Below, one piece after another: positions 9,060 through 19,545 of a stretch of DNA of 64,000 nucleotides. The notes beneath the pieces were generated by a model that was given only the letters and a program-made list of their open reading frames with translations, did not search any database and was not told the origin of the DNA. This DNA is from an uncultured Porphyromonadaceae bacterium (GTDB taxonomy: Bacteria > Bacteroidota > Bacteroidia > Bacteroidales > Muribaculaceae): the NCBI GenBank assembly GCA_947649495.1, contig CANSRU010000011.1, positions 1 through 64,000 on the forward strand, given 5' to 3'. A program made the translations under genes and the position numbers. Position 1 is the stretch's first letter, and each line of letters starts with the position of its first letter.

Positions 9060-9923
9060 TCACTTCTTCTTAGATACATTGCCTTCGTCGGCAAAACGGT
9101 TAGGGAATGATAATTGGACAGCAGGGCGCATCATGGCATAAATTATGAAAAATATGCCGAGAGCGATAAACGGCAGACTCAGCCACTGCCCCATGTTCAA
9201 TGTCATGTCGGCCTCGAAAGCCACCTGATCGTTCTTTATGAATTCAATAAAGAACCTCGGCACAAATATACCAAGGAAGAACACTCCGAATATCAGACCC
9301 GGGCGACGCTCGGCATTTTTCTTCCAATACATCCACATAAGGAGAGCGAACAAGGCGAGATAGCACAACGCCTCGTAAATCTGCGTGGGATGGCATGCCT
9401 GACCGGCATACAACTCATGCCATTCGCGCGAGCGCACGAACATCATACCCCATGGCAAATCTGTGGCATGGCCGAATATCTCGGAATTCATCAGATTACC
9501 GAAGCGTATCAACGCGCCGACCAAGGCTATGGGTATTACCAGACGGTCGAAAGTCCATATCGGATTGCGCTTTGTGGTAAAAATGGAAAACATTATCACG
9601 CCAAGAATCACACCTATCGTGCCGCCGTGGCTTGCAAGCCCTCCATTCCACACCTTTATTATTTCGCCGGGGTTGGCGCTATAGTAGTCCCATTCATAGA
9701 AAAACACATGGCCGAGACGAGCCCCGATTATGGTTCCCGCCATAACCCAAAGCAGCAACACCCCGAGCCAGCGCTCAGGAGCACCCTCGTGTTTATATAT
9801 ACGGCTTTCTATCTCGTAACCAATCAGAAATCCGATGGCAAACATAAGTCCATACCAACGTATGGACACCGGACTGCTGATAAGCTCGGGACTGACATTC
9901 CACACTATGTGTTCGAGTATCAT
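9060..9923 (-). CDS. lgt: Prolipoprotein diacylglyceryl transferase
   Basis: IRWYGLMFAIGFLIGYEI; RIRFGNLMNSEI-like RFGNLMNSEIFG; HPTQIYEAL. Confidence 0.93.
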   Translation of the reverse strand: MILEHIVWNVSPELISSPVSIRWYGLMFAIGFLIGYEIESRIYKHEGAPERWLGVLLLWVMAGTIIGARLGHVFFYEWDYYSANPGEIIKVWNGGLASHGGTIGVILGVIMFSIFTTKRNPIWTFDRLVIPIALVGALIRFGNLMNSEIFGHATDLPWGMMFVRSREWHELYAGQACHPTQIYEALCYLALFALLMWMYWKKNAERRPGLIFGVFFLGIFVPRFFIEFIKNDQVAFEADMTLNMGQWLSLPFIALGIFFIIYAMMRPAVQLSFPNRFADEGNVSKKK

Positions 9924-9939
9924 TTTCGTTTACTTTTTT

Positions 9940-9948
9940 GCAAAGTTA
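9940..9948 (-). promoter_or_regulatory. lgt promoter -7 box (TAACTTTGC)
   Basis: TAnnTTTG motif 17 nt upstream of ATG. Confidence 0.6.
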
Positions 9949-9995
9949 CGCAATTCTTTTGAAAAGGCCATCGGCATGCATCATACCTGACGGAG

Positions 9996-11570
9996 TCAAT
10001 CGTCGGGGCTGAGATTGTATAATTCGAGATTAAAATAATCCATTGCCCTGACATCATCTACAATGCTCTTCAGCATAGCCACCACATCGGGATGGTCGGC
10101 AGCCACATTACGTGTCTCGGCGTCAACCGTCACATCATAAAGCTGAGGCATGGCGAGGTAGCCGGTCTCTATCTCCGTGCCCCATGGCACTATCGCCGGA
10201 CCGGTACTCGGCTCTATATATTTCCATTTCGGTGTGCGGAGCGATAATGTTTTGTCAGCGGCCTGCTCCAACACCCAAGGACGCGGCCTCGGGTCTGTGC
10301 CAAGCAGATTTCCGAGACGATTATAGCTGTCGGGAGCACTTCCTTGCGGCACGCGCACACCGACGAGCGAAGCCATCGACTCCAGCCAGTCAATCTGCGA
10401 AACAAGACAGTCTGTCGTCTTTCCTCCGGCCACATGTCCGGGCCACCGCACAATTACGGGCACACGGGTGCCTCCTTCAAACGCACTGTACTTACCGCCA
10501 CGCAATCCGCCCGTGGGAGAATGACCGGAGAGAAGTTCCTTTGCCCGGTCATCATAACCGTCGTCGACCACCGGACCGTTGTCGCTCGACAGAATGACAA
10601 GAGTATTGTCGGTCAGGCCGAGGCTATCGAGCGCGGCCATGATACGTCCCACACTCCAGTCGAACTGCACAATAGCATCGCCGCGCACGCCCATCTTATT
10701 CTTACCGCGGAATCTTTCGTGAGGAAACCGGGGCACATGGACATCGTTGGTAGCGAAGTACATGAAAAACGGCTCATCCTTATGCTTTGCCATGAATGCC
10801 ACAGCGTGGTCTGTTATCGAATCGGCAATATTCTCATCTTTCCAAAGTGCCTTTCCCCCACCCTTCATGTAGCCTATGCGGCTTATACCATTGACTATGG
10901 ATTGGTCGTGCCCATGGCTTGGACGCATGTTGTAAAGCAGCTCAGGATTATCCTTGCCGGTTGGCTCGCCATCAAAATTCGACTCATAGCTAACCGATAT
11001 AGGGGCTTCGGGGTCGTGATTGGCCACCATCCCATTCTCAATGAACACACAGGGAACACGGTCGGCCGTCGCCGCCATTATATAGGAATAATCAAAGCCC
11101 AAATCGCCCAATGCGGCCGACAAGGGAGCATTCCAGTCCTGCTCACCCGACTTATCGCCGAGGCCGAGATGCCATTTTCCGAAAGCTCCGGTGGCATAAC
11201 CTTTGCTCTTGAACACATCGGCCATTGTAAACTGCTCGGGGCGAATAATCATACCGGCATTTCCGGCAGCCACATCCGTACCCGGTTTGCGCCAGGCATA
11301 TTCGCCGGTAAGCATGGCGTAGCGCGAGGGCGTACTTGTAGCGGCAGCGGCATGAGCATTGGTGAAACGAAGGCCCTCCGATGCCAGACGGTTGACATTA
11401 GGCGTGCTTACATTTTTAGCTCCGTAGCATTCCAGATCACCATAACCGAGGTCGTCGGCATAGATAAGAATCACATTAGGTCTCTCAGGCTTACGGTCGG
11501 TGGCCGATGCTTGAACTCCGACACCCATGGCCATGGCGCAGACTGCGACTTTATTTAGAAGATTGTTCAT
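9996..11570 (-). CDS. Sulfatase (arylsulfatase family, Ser-type)
   Basis: NVILIYADDLGYGDLECYG; STPSRYAMLTGEYAWR; GKWHLG; N-terminal signal peptide. Confidence 0.93.
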   Translation of the reverse strand: MNNLLNKVAVCAMAMGVGVQASATDRKPERPNVILIYADDLGYGDLECYGAKNVSTPNVNRLASEGLRFTNAHAAAATSTPSRYAMLTGEYAWRKPGTDVAAGNAGMIIRPEQFTMADVFKSKGYATGAFGKWHLGLGDKSGEQDWNAPLSAALGDLGFDYSYIMAATADRVPCVFIENGMVANHDPEAPISVSYESNFDGEPTGKDNPELLYNMRPSHGHDQSIVNGISRIGYMKGGGKALWKDENIADSITDHAVAFMAKHKDEPFFMYFATNDVHVPRFPHERFRGKNKMGVRGDAIVQFDWSVGRIMAALDSLGLTDNTLVILSSDNGPVVDDGYDDRAKELLSGHSPTGGLRGGKYSAFEGGTRVPVIVRWPGHVAGGKTTDCLVSQIDWLESMASLVGVRVPQGSAPDSYNRLGNLLGTDPRPRPWVLEQAADKTLSLRTPKWKYIEPSTGPAIVPWGTEIETGYLAMPQLYDVTVDAETRNVAADHPDVVAMLKSIVDDVRAMDYFNLELYNLSPDD

Positions 11571-11603
11571 TGGCTTTGTTTTTCACAAAAGTAATAAAAA
11601 AAG

Positions 11604-11636
11604 CTATTCCCCGCACAGCTAATGCGCGGGGAATAG
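11604..11636 (-). terminator. glyA terminator
   Basis: CTATTCCCCGC...GCGGGGAATAG then CTTTTTTT on minus strand. Confidence 0.85.
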
Positions 11637-11659
11637 ACATATTGCGGTTATTCAATGCT

Positions 11660-12940
11660 TTACCATGCAAACATGGGATAATTATCCATAATACCGTTGA
11701 CCTTCTCGCGCACGGATTTGATTACGTTGGGGTCATCGGGACTGGACAGCACCATGTCTATCATCTCCACAATCTCACCCATGAGTTCCTCCTTGGCGCC
11801 ACGGGTGGTGATGGCCGGGGTTCCGAGACGTATACCCGAGGTCTGGAAGGGAGAGCGGGAGTCGAAGGGCACCATATTCTTATTAGCGGTAATGTCAGCC
11901 TCCACAAGCACCTTTTCAGCAACCTTACCGGTCAGTTCGGGGAATTTTGTACGCAGGTCGAGAAGGATACAATGGTTGTCGGTACCATCGGAAATCACCT
12001 TATAACCCTTGTCCATAAGCGCGGTGGCCATAGCCTTGGCATTGCGCTGCACCTGAAGCTGATATTCACGGTAAGCCGGCTGCAAAGCCTCACCGAAAGC
12101 CACTGCCTTACCGGCAATAACGTGTTCGAGCGGGCCACCCTGCACTCCGGGGAACACAGCTGAATCGAGCAGAGCCGACATCATGCGAACCTCGCCCTTG
12201 TTGTTGGTCTTTCCAAAAGGATTGGGGAAATCCTCGCCCATAAGAATCACACCGCCGCGGGGTCCGCGCAGGGTCTTGTGGGTGGTGGAGGTTACGATAT
12301 GCGCGTATTTCACCGGATTGTCGAGCAAACCTGCTGCAATCAGGCCTGCGGGATGGGCCATATCGACCATGAATATAGCACCTATCTCATCGGCAAGACG
12401 GCGCATACGGGCATAATCCCATTCGCGGGAATATGCACTTGCTCCACCTATTATCAAGCGGGGACGCTCACGGCGGGCCACTTCCTCCATCTGCTCGTAA
12501 TCAACCAGACCATCCTCGGCACGCACATTGTACTCAAGAGCCTGGAACATGAGACCGGAGAAATTGACAGGGCTGCCATGCGACAGGTGACCACCGTGCG
12601 ACAGATTGAGACCGAGGAACTTATCGCCAGGCTTCATGCACGCCATGAACACCGCCATATTGGCCTGCGCTCCGGAGTGGGGCTGAACATTGGCATAAGC
12701 GGCACCGAACAGTTCCTTCAGACGGTCTATGGCAAGCTGCTCCACCATATCGACCACTCCGCAACCACCGTAGTAGCGGTGTCCGGGATAGCCTTCGGCA
12801 TATTTGTTGGTCAGGCATGAACCCATGGCCTTCATAACCTCGTCGCTCACGAAGTTTTCAGAGGCAATCAGCTCGATACCCTTCTTCTGGCGTTGATACT
12901 CGCGTTCGATTAAATCAAAAATCTGATTGTCAAATTGCAT
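11660..12940 (-). CDS. glyA: Serine hydroxymethyltransferase
   Basis: [51 protein letters not shown]. Confidence 0.97.
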   Translation of the reverse strand: MQFDNQIFDLIEREYQRQKKGIELIASENFVSDEVMKAMGSCLTNKYAEGYPGHRYYGGCGVVDMVEQLAIDRLKELFGAAYANVQPHSGAQANMAVFMACMKPGDKFLGLNLSHGGHLSHGSPVNFSGLMFQALEYNVRAEDGLVDYEQMEEVARRERPRLIIGGASAYSREWDYARMRRLADEIGAIFMVDMAHPAGLIAAGLLDNPVKYAHIVTSTTHKTLRGPRGGVILMGEDFPNPFGKTNNKGEVRMMSALLDSAVFPGVQGGPLEHVIAGKAVAFGEALQPAYREYQLQVQRNAKAMATALMDKGYKVISDGTDNHCILLDLRTKFPELTGKVAEKVLVEADITANKNMVPFDSRSPFQTSGIRLGTPAITTRGAKEELMGEIVEMIDMVLSSPDDPNVIKSVREKVNGIMDNYPMFAW

Positions 12941-12969
12941 AATGTTGGGGATATAATTTATATGTGTTA

Positions 12970-13536
12970 TTATTTCTTCTTTTTAGCCACTGACCAGCCG
13001 AAACGACCGAGAGGCTCACCCTGTGAGTAATATTGTCCATGGGTATAGTTGAGCAGACCCGCATCGCCGAGCCTGAAAGCTCCGGTGGTGGCATCCATCA
13101 GACTTTCGTCGGCATACACACCAAGCACTTCGGCAATGAACATGTCGTGGCTGCCGAGATGCAATATCTCCTTGACCCGGCATTCTATGCTCAACGGCGA
13201 CTCAGCCACCTGCGGACATCCCACCTTGACACCGGGTGCGGGTGTCAGTCCTGACTCGGCCCACTTATCGTAATCGCGCCCGGAACGCACACCGCACCAG
13301 TCGGTGGCACGCGCCATGGCCGCCGTAGTGAGATTGATGGTGAATTCCATCCGCGACTTTATTATATCGTAGGAATACCGCTCGGGACGCACCGATATGT
13401 AGCACATAGCCGGATCGGTGCATATTGTGCCGGTCCATGCCACAGTGAGGAGATTGCTTCTCTCCATAGTGCCACAGCTCACCAACACCGCCGGCAAGGG
13501 ATAAATCATGGTTCCGGGTTTCCACTCCTGTTTCAT
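12970..13536 (-). CDS. Flavin reductase family (FMN-binding) protein
   Basis: [59 protein letters not shown]; start shortened. Confidence 0.85.
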   Translation of the reverse strand: MKQEWKPGTMIYPLPAVLVSCGTMERSNLLTVAWTGTICTDPAMCYISVRPERYSYDIIKSRMEFTINLTTAAMARATDWCGVRSGRDYDKWAESGLTPAPGVKVGCPQVAESPLSIECRVKEILHLGSHDMFIAEVLGVYADESLMDATTGAFRLGDAGLLNYTHGQYYSQGEPLGRFGWSVAKKKK

Positions 13537-13553
13537 AGGCTGTCGGGGCTTTT

Positions 13554-14015
13554 TCAGTCTATTATGGCATCGCCGCTCTTCACCGTCTGCCCGCAATAAT
13601 GGCAACGTATGGTCACATCATCGCGGTCCACCACATGAAAACGGGTACGCATCGGTTCATTGTTGGTGATGCACTTCGGATTTCCGCAACGCACTATGCC
13701 AACAATCTCGTCGGGAAGTTTGACCTGTCGCTTATCCACCACCTCAAAATCGCGTATAGTATTGATTTTGGCATGCGGGGCAATCAGCGCTATGCGGTTA
13801 ATGACATCCTCGGGAAATTCCACATCGGCCACCTTTATTATACCCTTTAGACCGAGACGACGGCTCGAGAGATTGTTACCGATTGTCACGCTGTTGGGCA
13901 TACGCTCTATGCCGAGAATCTTCACGGCCTTAAACAGCATATCGTTAGGGATATGGTCTATCACCGTTCCGCGGCGCAGTGCGGCTACCGCGAGTTCTTT
14001 CTTATCTGTAGTCAT
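13554..14015 (-). CDS. pyrI: Aspartate carbamoyltransferase regulatory chain
   Basis: [21 protein letters not shown]; Zn-binding [12 protein letters not shown]...CHYCG. Confidence 0.95.
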   Translation of the reverse strand: MTTDKKELAVAALRRGTVIDHIPNDMLFKAVKILGIERMPNSVTIGNNLSSRRLGLKGIIKVADVEFPEDVINRIALIAPHAKINTIRDFEVVDKRQVKLPDEIVGIVRCGNPKCITNNEPMRTRFHVVDRDDVTIRCHYCGQTVKSGDAIID

Positions 14016-14944
14016 ACCTTAGCTTCTTTGTAAATGTCAATACCGAGTGCCTTGCATATTATGGCCTGACGGGCATAGAGTCCGTTGCGTGCCTGCTCGA
14101 AATAGTAAGCCTTGGGGTCGTCGTCCACATCCTGAGCAATCTCATTGACCCTTGGCAGCGGATGCAGCACACGCAGATTGGGCTTGGCATCGGCAAGCAT
14201 AGAGGCGTGGAGATTGTATAGATTCTTTACCTTCTCATATTCCATTATGTCGGTGAAACGCTCACGCTGCACACGTGTCATATACAGAATATCGGAGGCG
14301 TTTATCACATCCTGACTGAATTCGGTGTGTTCGTAATACTTCAAACCATTGGCATCGCAAAAATCCTTGTATTCCTTTGGCATTTTCAGTTCATCGCACG
14401 CCACGAAATGGAATGTAGGATTGAAATAGCGCAGAGCCATGAGCAGCGAATGGACCGTGCGGCCATATTTGAGGTCGCCAACCATGGTAATGGTCAAATC
14501 GTTGAGCTTTCCCTGCGTCTTCGATATGGAATAAAGGTCGAGCATGGTCTGCGACGGATGCTGATTGGCGCCGTCGCCGGCATTTATCACCGGCACATCG
14601 GTCACTTCAGTTGCATAGCGCGCGGCCCCCTCGAGATAATGACGCATTATTATAAGATCCACATAGTTGCTCACCATCTTTATGGTGTCTTTGAGGGTCT
14701 CGCCTTTGGATGAGCTGGTGGTGGAGGCATCGGAGAAGCCTATCACACGTCCGCCAAGACGGTTCACTGCGGTTTCAAAACTGAGGCGCGTGCGGGTCGA
14801 CGGTTCAAAAAAAAGAGTCGCCACGACCTTCCCATCGAGAATTTTCTGGTCGGGGTGCTCTTCAAAGAAGCGCGCTCGCTCTATTAAGTCGAGGATTTCA
14901 TCGCGGGAGATGTCGTCAATCGACACGAGACTGTTGCTGTTCAT
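14012..14944 (-). CDS. pyrB: Aspartate carbamoyltransferase catalytic chain
   Basis: [15 protein letters not shown]; 4-bp overlap with pyrI. Confidence 0.97.
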   Translation of the reverse strand: MNSNSLVSIDDISRDEILDLIERARFFEEHPDQKILDGKVVATLFFEPSTRTRLSFETAVNRLGGRVIGFSDASTTSSSKGETLKDTIKMVSNYVDLIIMRHYLEGAARYATEVTDVPVINAGDGANQHPSQTMLDLYSISKTQGKLNDLTITMVGDLKYGRTVHSLLMALRYFNPTFHFVACDELKMPKEYKDFCDANGLKYYEHTEFSQDVINASDILYMTRVQRERFTDIMEYEKVKNLYNLHASMLADAKPNLRVLHPLPRVNEIAQDVDDDPKAYYFEQARNGLYARQAIICKALGIDIYKEAKV

Positions 14945-15035
14945 AATGCCGGAAAGTTATATAAGTATCCTGAGTGCAAAGTTAATGAATCTCCACACCT
15001 TTCGCAAATTTTCCAACACTTGCAGATCTGCCTTT

Positions 15036-17381
15036 TTATTTCACGGCAACAGTGGTGCGCAGCTTTATATCGGCCGATGAAGAACCTATCATAAGTTCAA
15101 AATCGCCCGGCTCGATGACCGGCTTGTAATCCACACCTATAATCTCGAAATCGGCAGGCGTGAGACGAAACGACACAGATGTGCGCTCACCCTTTTTCAA
15201 CGCCACTCTCTCAAATCTTTTGAGCTGCATTACAGGCTGCACGGTAGAGGCTACGCAATCGCGCATATAAAGCTGAGCCACCTCCTCGCCATCGCGGCCG
15301 CCGATATTTTCCAGCACGAAAGTCACCGCCTCGGGCATACCGGTATTTTCATTTACCGCCACACGCATATCTGAATAGCTGAACTGCGTGTAACTTAGTC
15401 CGTAGCCGAAAGGATAAAGCGGCGTGGCACTGAGCTCCACATAATCGTGCAGGGCCGGCTGACGCTTATTGTAATAAAGCGGTATCTGTCCTACGGAGCG
15501 CGGCACTGTAAACGGCAGGCGTCCGGCAGGATTGTAAGTTCCGAACAGCACATCGGCTATGGCCATACCACCCTCTTGTCCGGGATAGTAGGCTGTAAGC
15601 AGGGCGTCTGCATTGGCCGCACTCCACACTTTGTCGAGCGGGCGACCTTCGATATACACCACTACCAACGGCTTTCCAGTGGCTTTCAACGCTTCGAGCA
15701 GGCGGTTCTGGTCGCCAAGCAGGGTGAGAGAGGCGCGGTCGTAGCCTTCGCCACTCTCCATATCGCTTACGGATGTAGCATTGACCTCGGCGGCACCAGT
15801 CTCCTTATAAGATGTCTTGAAATCGCGGGCACTCGAACCGCCAACCACCGCAATCACCACATCGGCACGGCCTGCAGCCGCAACGGCAGCCTCGATGTCG
15901 GAAAGTGAAGTATCGCGCACGGCACACCCCTTGACATATTCCACCCTGTCCGCACCAACGTATGCCTTAACTCCGTCGAGCACGGTTTTGACACATCCTT
16001 GAGCCTGTGGCGCCGTGTAGTCGCCAAGCTGATTGTAGACATTATCGGCATTGGGACCAACCACCGCCAAACGCACTTTACGTGAATCCAACGGCAGTAT
16101 ACCGCCCCTGTTCTCCAACAGCGTCACCGACTGTCGGGCAACCTCGAGAGCCACATTGCGGTGTGCCGCTGAATTAACCACCGCGACAGCACGCTCAGGC
16201 TTCACGTATGGATTCTCAAACAGCCCCATCTCGAATTTTAGAGCAAGCACATGACCTACGGCACGGTCGAGAAGAGCCATATCAAGACGACCGGACTTTG
16301 CGGCCGAAAGCAGATTCATATAAGCATCGCCACCGAGATCCACATCCAGACCGGCTCCGAGGGCAAGAAGAGCTGCATCCTCCATGGTGGGGACAACGTG
16401 GTGAGTCTCACACAGTCCCTCCACACTATAGAGGTCGGATACGGTAAAACCGCGGAAGCCCCACTGATTGCAAAGAATATCGGTAAGAAGCAAGCGGTTG
16501 GCCGTACATGGCATTCCATCAATAGAATTGTACGACGTCATTATGGACAACGCCCCCGCATCGACCGCCTTGTGGAACGGCGGAAGAAAATATTGCAACA
16601 GGTCGCGCATACCCACGGTGGAATAGTTGCCGTTCTGCCCACCTTCGGGCACAGCGTATGCCAGAAAATGCTTGAGTGTGGCAATAGTGGCATCGGGACG
16701 CGATATGTGTCCGCCACCAAGTCCGGTAACCATCGCCGCCCCCATAGTGCCGCTCAGACACGGGTCCTCGCCCATAGTCTCCTCAACGCGGCTCCACCGC
16801 GCGTCGCGCGACAGGTCGAGCACCGGACCGTAGCTTATATGGCCACCCTGACTGCGCACTTCGGCTCCGATGGCCTTGCCTACTCGCTCCATAAGAGCGG
16901 GATTCCATGTGGCGGCCATACCTATGCCGGTGGGAAACACCGTAGCTCCGATGGCCATGTGGCCGTGGGGCGCCTCCTCGGCAAGAAACATAGGTATGCC
17001 AAGCCGTGTATTCTCTATAACATATTTCTGTAAGGCGTTTCCGGCCATGGCGGCAAGACGGGGATTCAGGCCATTGTCAAGAGTTTTCCGTGTCCATGGA
17101 TCGGCACGGTACACCGCCCACAGCATTCCGGCACAGCGCTCATCAACAAGACGCTTGAATGTATCGGATACCTCCACTCGGTCCGGCCCCTTGATTTCAT
17201 ACATCTGCCATCCAAGCGGACATAGGAGCTGCCCCACTTTCTCCTCCACAGTCATGCGCCGCAACAGGTCCGACACACGTTTTTCCACAGAGAGTTTCGG
17301 ATTGAGATAATCGCCTTTCTCGCTACGTGCATAGACCGGCAGCGACATCAGAAGTGCAAGGATAATGGTGGTCAGTCTCAT
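15036..17381 (-). CDS. Glycoside hydrolase family 3 (beta-glucosidase/xylosidase type)
   Basis: 781 aa, signal peptide, LSVEKRVSDLLRRMTVEEKVGQL; GFTVSDLYSVEGL; C-terminal fibronectin III-like domain. Confidence 0.93.
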   Translation of the reverse strand: MRLTTIILALLMSLPVYARSEKGDYLNPKLSVEKRVSDLLRRMTVEEKVGQLLCPLGWQMYEIKGPDRVEVSDTFKRLVDERCAGMLWAVYRADPWTRKTLDNGLNPRLAAMAGNALQKYVIENTRLGIPMFLAEEAPHGHMAIGATVFPTGIGMAATWNPALMERVGKAIGAEVRSQGGHISYGPVLDLSRDARWSRVEETMGEDPCLSGTMGAAMVTGLGGGHISRPDATIATLKHFLAYAVPEGGQNGNYSTVGMRDLLQYFLPPFHKAVDAGALSIMTSYNSIDGMPCTANRLLLTDILCNQWGFRGFTVSDLYSVEGLCETHHVVPTMEDAALLALGAGLDVDLGGDAYMNLLSAAKSGRLDMALLDRAVGHVLALKFEMGLFENPYVKPERAVAVVNSAAHRNVALEVARQSVTLLENRGGILPLDSRKVRLAVVGPNADNVYNQLGDYTAPQAQGCVKTVLDGVKAYVGADRVEYVKGCAVRDTSLSDIEAAVAAAGRADVVIAVVGGSSARDFKTSYKETGAAEVNATSVSDMESGEGYDRASLTLLGDQNRLLEALKATGKPLVVVYIEGRPLDKVWSAANADALLTAYYPGQEGGMAIADVLFGTYNPAGRLPFTVPRSVGQIPLYYNKRQPALHDYVELSATPLYPFGYGLSYTQFSYSDMRVAVNENTGMPEAVTFVLENIGGRDGEEVAQLYMRDCVASTVQPVMQLKRFERVALKKGERTSVSFRLTPADFEIIGVDYKPVIEPGDFELMIGSSSADIKLRTTVAVK

Positions 17382-17406
17382 ATCTTATTCTTGAAAGTTA
17401 AATTCA

Positions 17407-18141
17407 TTATCGGGCAATATAAGTGACCGGAATAGGTGTCAGTTCGTAGCCATTGGCCACAGGAACAATAGTTGTGGACACGTTACCTTGTGTGTCCTGT
17501 CCGGGCGACACCGTAACCGACACCTCTCCATCGCCCTCGGGCGACAGTATATATCCATTTGTCACTGACACTCCGGCACCGGAATCGGCAACACGGAAAT
17601 CGAGATTGACAGTCACAGCACAATCACTTGTAAATTTCAGTACCATTTTCCGTGTCTGCCCTGCCTTGACAGAACCAAAATCCATGGCTGAACGGTCGGC
17701 ATATATGTCGTGGCCTATATGGTGGCTGTAACGTATGCCTCCGGCCTTGGGTGAGGCTTTCACTGTGCCCTTGATGCGGAGCTTGTTGAACTGCCGTCCA
17801 GAGCTCACCACGTTAATCTCTTTGCTGAATTTGCCGGGCCGGCCTTCAGGATTGAACGTAACGGAGACATAGCCCGATTCGCCGGACTTCAATGGACGTT
17901 TCGGGATGTCGGCACGTACACAGCCACATCCGCTCCGCGCATAGAGAAACGCCAGCGGTTCAGGACCGGTGTTGGTCACTTTAAAGCGGTGTGACACCTT
18001 TCCCCCACCTTCATCAACCGTGCCGAAATCGTGAAGTGTGGTGTCGAAGCGCGCATACCGGTTGACGGTCTGCGCCGATGCGGCCAACGCCGCAATCACA
18101 CACACCGACACCATGATTAATCTGCGCAAATTCTTCATCAC
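17407..18141 (-). CDS. DUF1573-domain exported protein
   Basis: HDFGTVDEGGGKVSHRFKVTNTGPEPL...SGCGCVRADIPK. Confidence 0.82.
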   Translation of the reverse strand: MMKNLRRLIMVSVCVIAALAASAQTVNRYARFDTTLHDFGTVDEGGGKVSHRFKVTNTGPEPLAFLYARSGCGCVRADIPKRPLKSGESGYVSVTFNPEGRPGKFSKEINVVSSGRQFNKLRIKGTVKASPKAGGIRYSHHIGHDIYADRSAMDFGSVKAGQTRKMVLKFTSDCAVTVNLDFRVADSGAGVSVTNGYILSPEGDGEVSVTVSPGQDTQGNVSTTIVPVANGYELTPIPVTYIAR

Positions 18142-18202
18142 AGCAAAATTACCTATATTCTCTTAACACAACAACATCAAAAATCACTTACACGTGATTA
18201 TC

Positions 18203-18238
18203 AAAAAAATGAGAGGGCGCACCATCGCTGGCACGCCC
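18203..18238 (-). terminator. Terminator of the SusC/D-GH18 operon
   Basis: GGGCGTGCCA-GCGA-TGGTGCGCCC then TCTCATTTTTTT on minus strand. Confidence 0.85.
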
Positions 18239-18334
18239 CCCGGGGTTGGGTAACTTTTATATGAAGTCAAACGTAAGCCTTACACAATCTTTATAAACCT
18301 TATACTATTAAATACACTGTTATCGTAACAGAGA

Positions 18335-19531
18335 TCAGAAAGGACATTTCTGGTTGTCGACATAAGTCACGTTGCCAAACGGAGTGGCGTTGTAGCCATG
18401 ACCGGTCTCATCAAGAATAGTGCCGTCGTCCTGAACTTCACCGTTGAATCGCCAGTAAGCTATGAGACCCTCCGATGTGGGATCTACGTAACAGATACCG
18501 TTTTCAATCTCATCGAGCGTACGGGCCACACCCCACACGCGGCATTCGCTCACGTATCCGTTGAAATAACGCTGATAGCCGGTGGAGCGACCGATAGAGA
18601 ATCCGTCGTTCCATGTGTGGCCGTCGTAGGCCATGGATAGATTGATGGTTCCACCTTGCGACTCGATGGAGTGGATTAACTCTCCATCAAGATATACACG
18701 GAGGAAGTGGCCATCGTACACAGCAGCGAAGTGCAACCAGTGGCCAGTGGGGAACTCCTTGTCAATCTTGGTGTCGAAGTGTTCCTTCTGGTCGGGATGG
18801 GTAGGATTACCTATAGAGCCTTTGGCAAGCTGGAGCTTGTTGCCGGGGAATCCGGCACCGTCGCCAAAGCGGAACAAGAAGTTTTCCTCGCATCCGCAGA
18901 GAGAACCGATCCATCCCATATCGAACGACACAGGCAACACCTTCATTTCAAGAGTCATTGCGCCAAGAGACTCGACAGGTGTATTCTCATTGAGATGTTT
19001 CCAAAAGCCCTTTATATCGAATCCACCGTTACCGCCAAGGTTGGCAGCCTTGATGTTGATTACCTTTGTAAACAACACGTAGGCTGTACGTGACGACTCC
19101 ATGACACCGACTCCACCCTCAACGTTGGTTATAGATACAGGTAGACAGTAGCCGACACCCTCCTGAAGTTTATCGCCATCGGCGGTGAGGAGTATGGATG
19201 TAGATTGATTACTGCCGGCTTTGATTATCACCTGCTCGCCATCGAGTGTATAAGCCTCTTCGGGAGGAAGCTGATAATTACGTCCGGTTTTCTTATTGTA
19301 GGCATCGAGAAGTTCGGGAGCAGCTTTCAGATGAACAGCCATATCGCCCTCGGCTTTTGCCGAAGAGGTGACGGTGAGACCCATCGACGATTGACCATCG
19401 ACCAGAAAACGCACGTTCTGCGAGGTAAGAGTTCCAGTAACGAACACAGCATCCTCGAAATCGGTGCCTTGCGAACAGCCTGCAAGCAGCATGGCTGCGG
19501 CTGCGAGTGTTCCTAAAATATATTTTTTCAT
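18335..19531 (-). CDS. Surface lipoprotein with DUF1735-like N-terminus and LamG/concanavalin A-like domain
   Basis: LLAGCSQGTDFED lipobox; GHWLHFAAVYDGHFLRVYLDGELIHS; EGLIAYWRFNGEVQDDG. Confidence 0.85.
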   Translation of the reverse strand: MKKYILGTLAAAAMLLAGCSQGTDFEDAVFVTGTLTSQNVRFLVDGQSSMGLTVTSSAKAEGDMAVHLKAAPELLDAYNKKTGRNYQLPPEEAYTLDGEQVIIKAGSNQSTSILLTADGDKLQEGVGYCLPVSITNVEGGVGVMESSRTAYVLFTKVINIKAANLGGNGGFDIKGFWKHLNENTPVESLGAMTLEMKVLPVSFDMGWIGSLCGCEENFLFRFGDGAGFPGNKLQLAKGSIGNPTHPDQKEHFDTKIDKEFPTGHWLHFAAVYDGHFLRVYLDGELIHSIESQGGTINLSMAYDGHTWNDGFSIGRSTGYQRYFNGYVSECRVWGVARTLDEIENGICYVDPTSEGLIAYWRFNGEVQDDGTILDETGHGYNATPFGNVTYVDNQKCPF

Positions 19532-19545
19532 GATTGGTCAGATAA

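Noticed and set aside
9114-9962. 282-aa plus-strand ORF
   Set aside because: Antisense to lgt, which has clear family motifs.
10344-11558. 404-aa plus-strand ORF
   Set aside because: Fully antisense to the motif-supported sulfatase; composition typical of a shadow ORF in GC-rich DNA.
16251-17033. 260-aa plus-strand ORF
   Set aside because: Antisense to GH3 gene.
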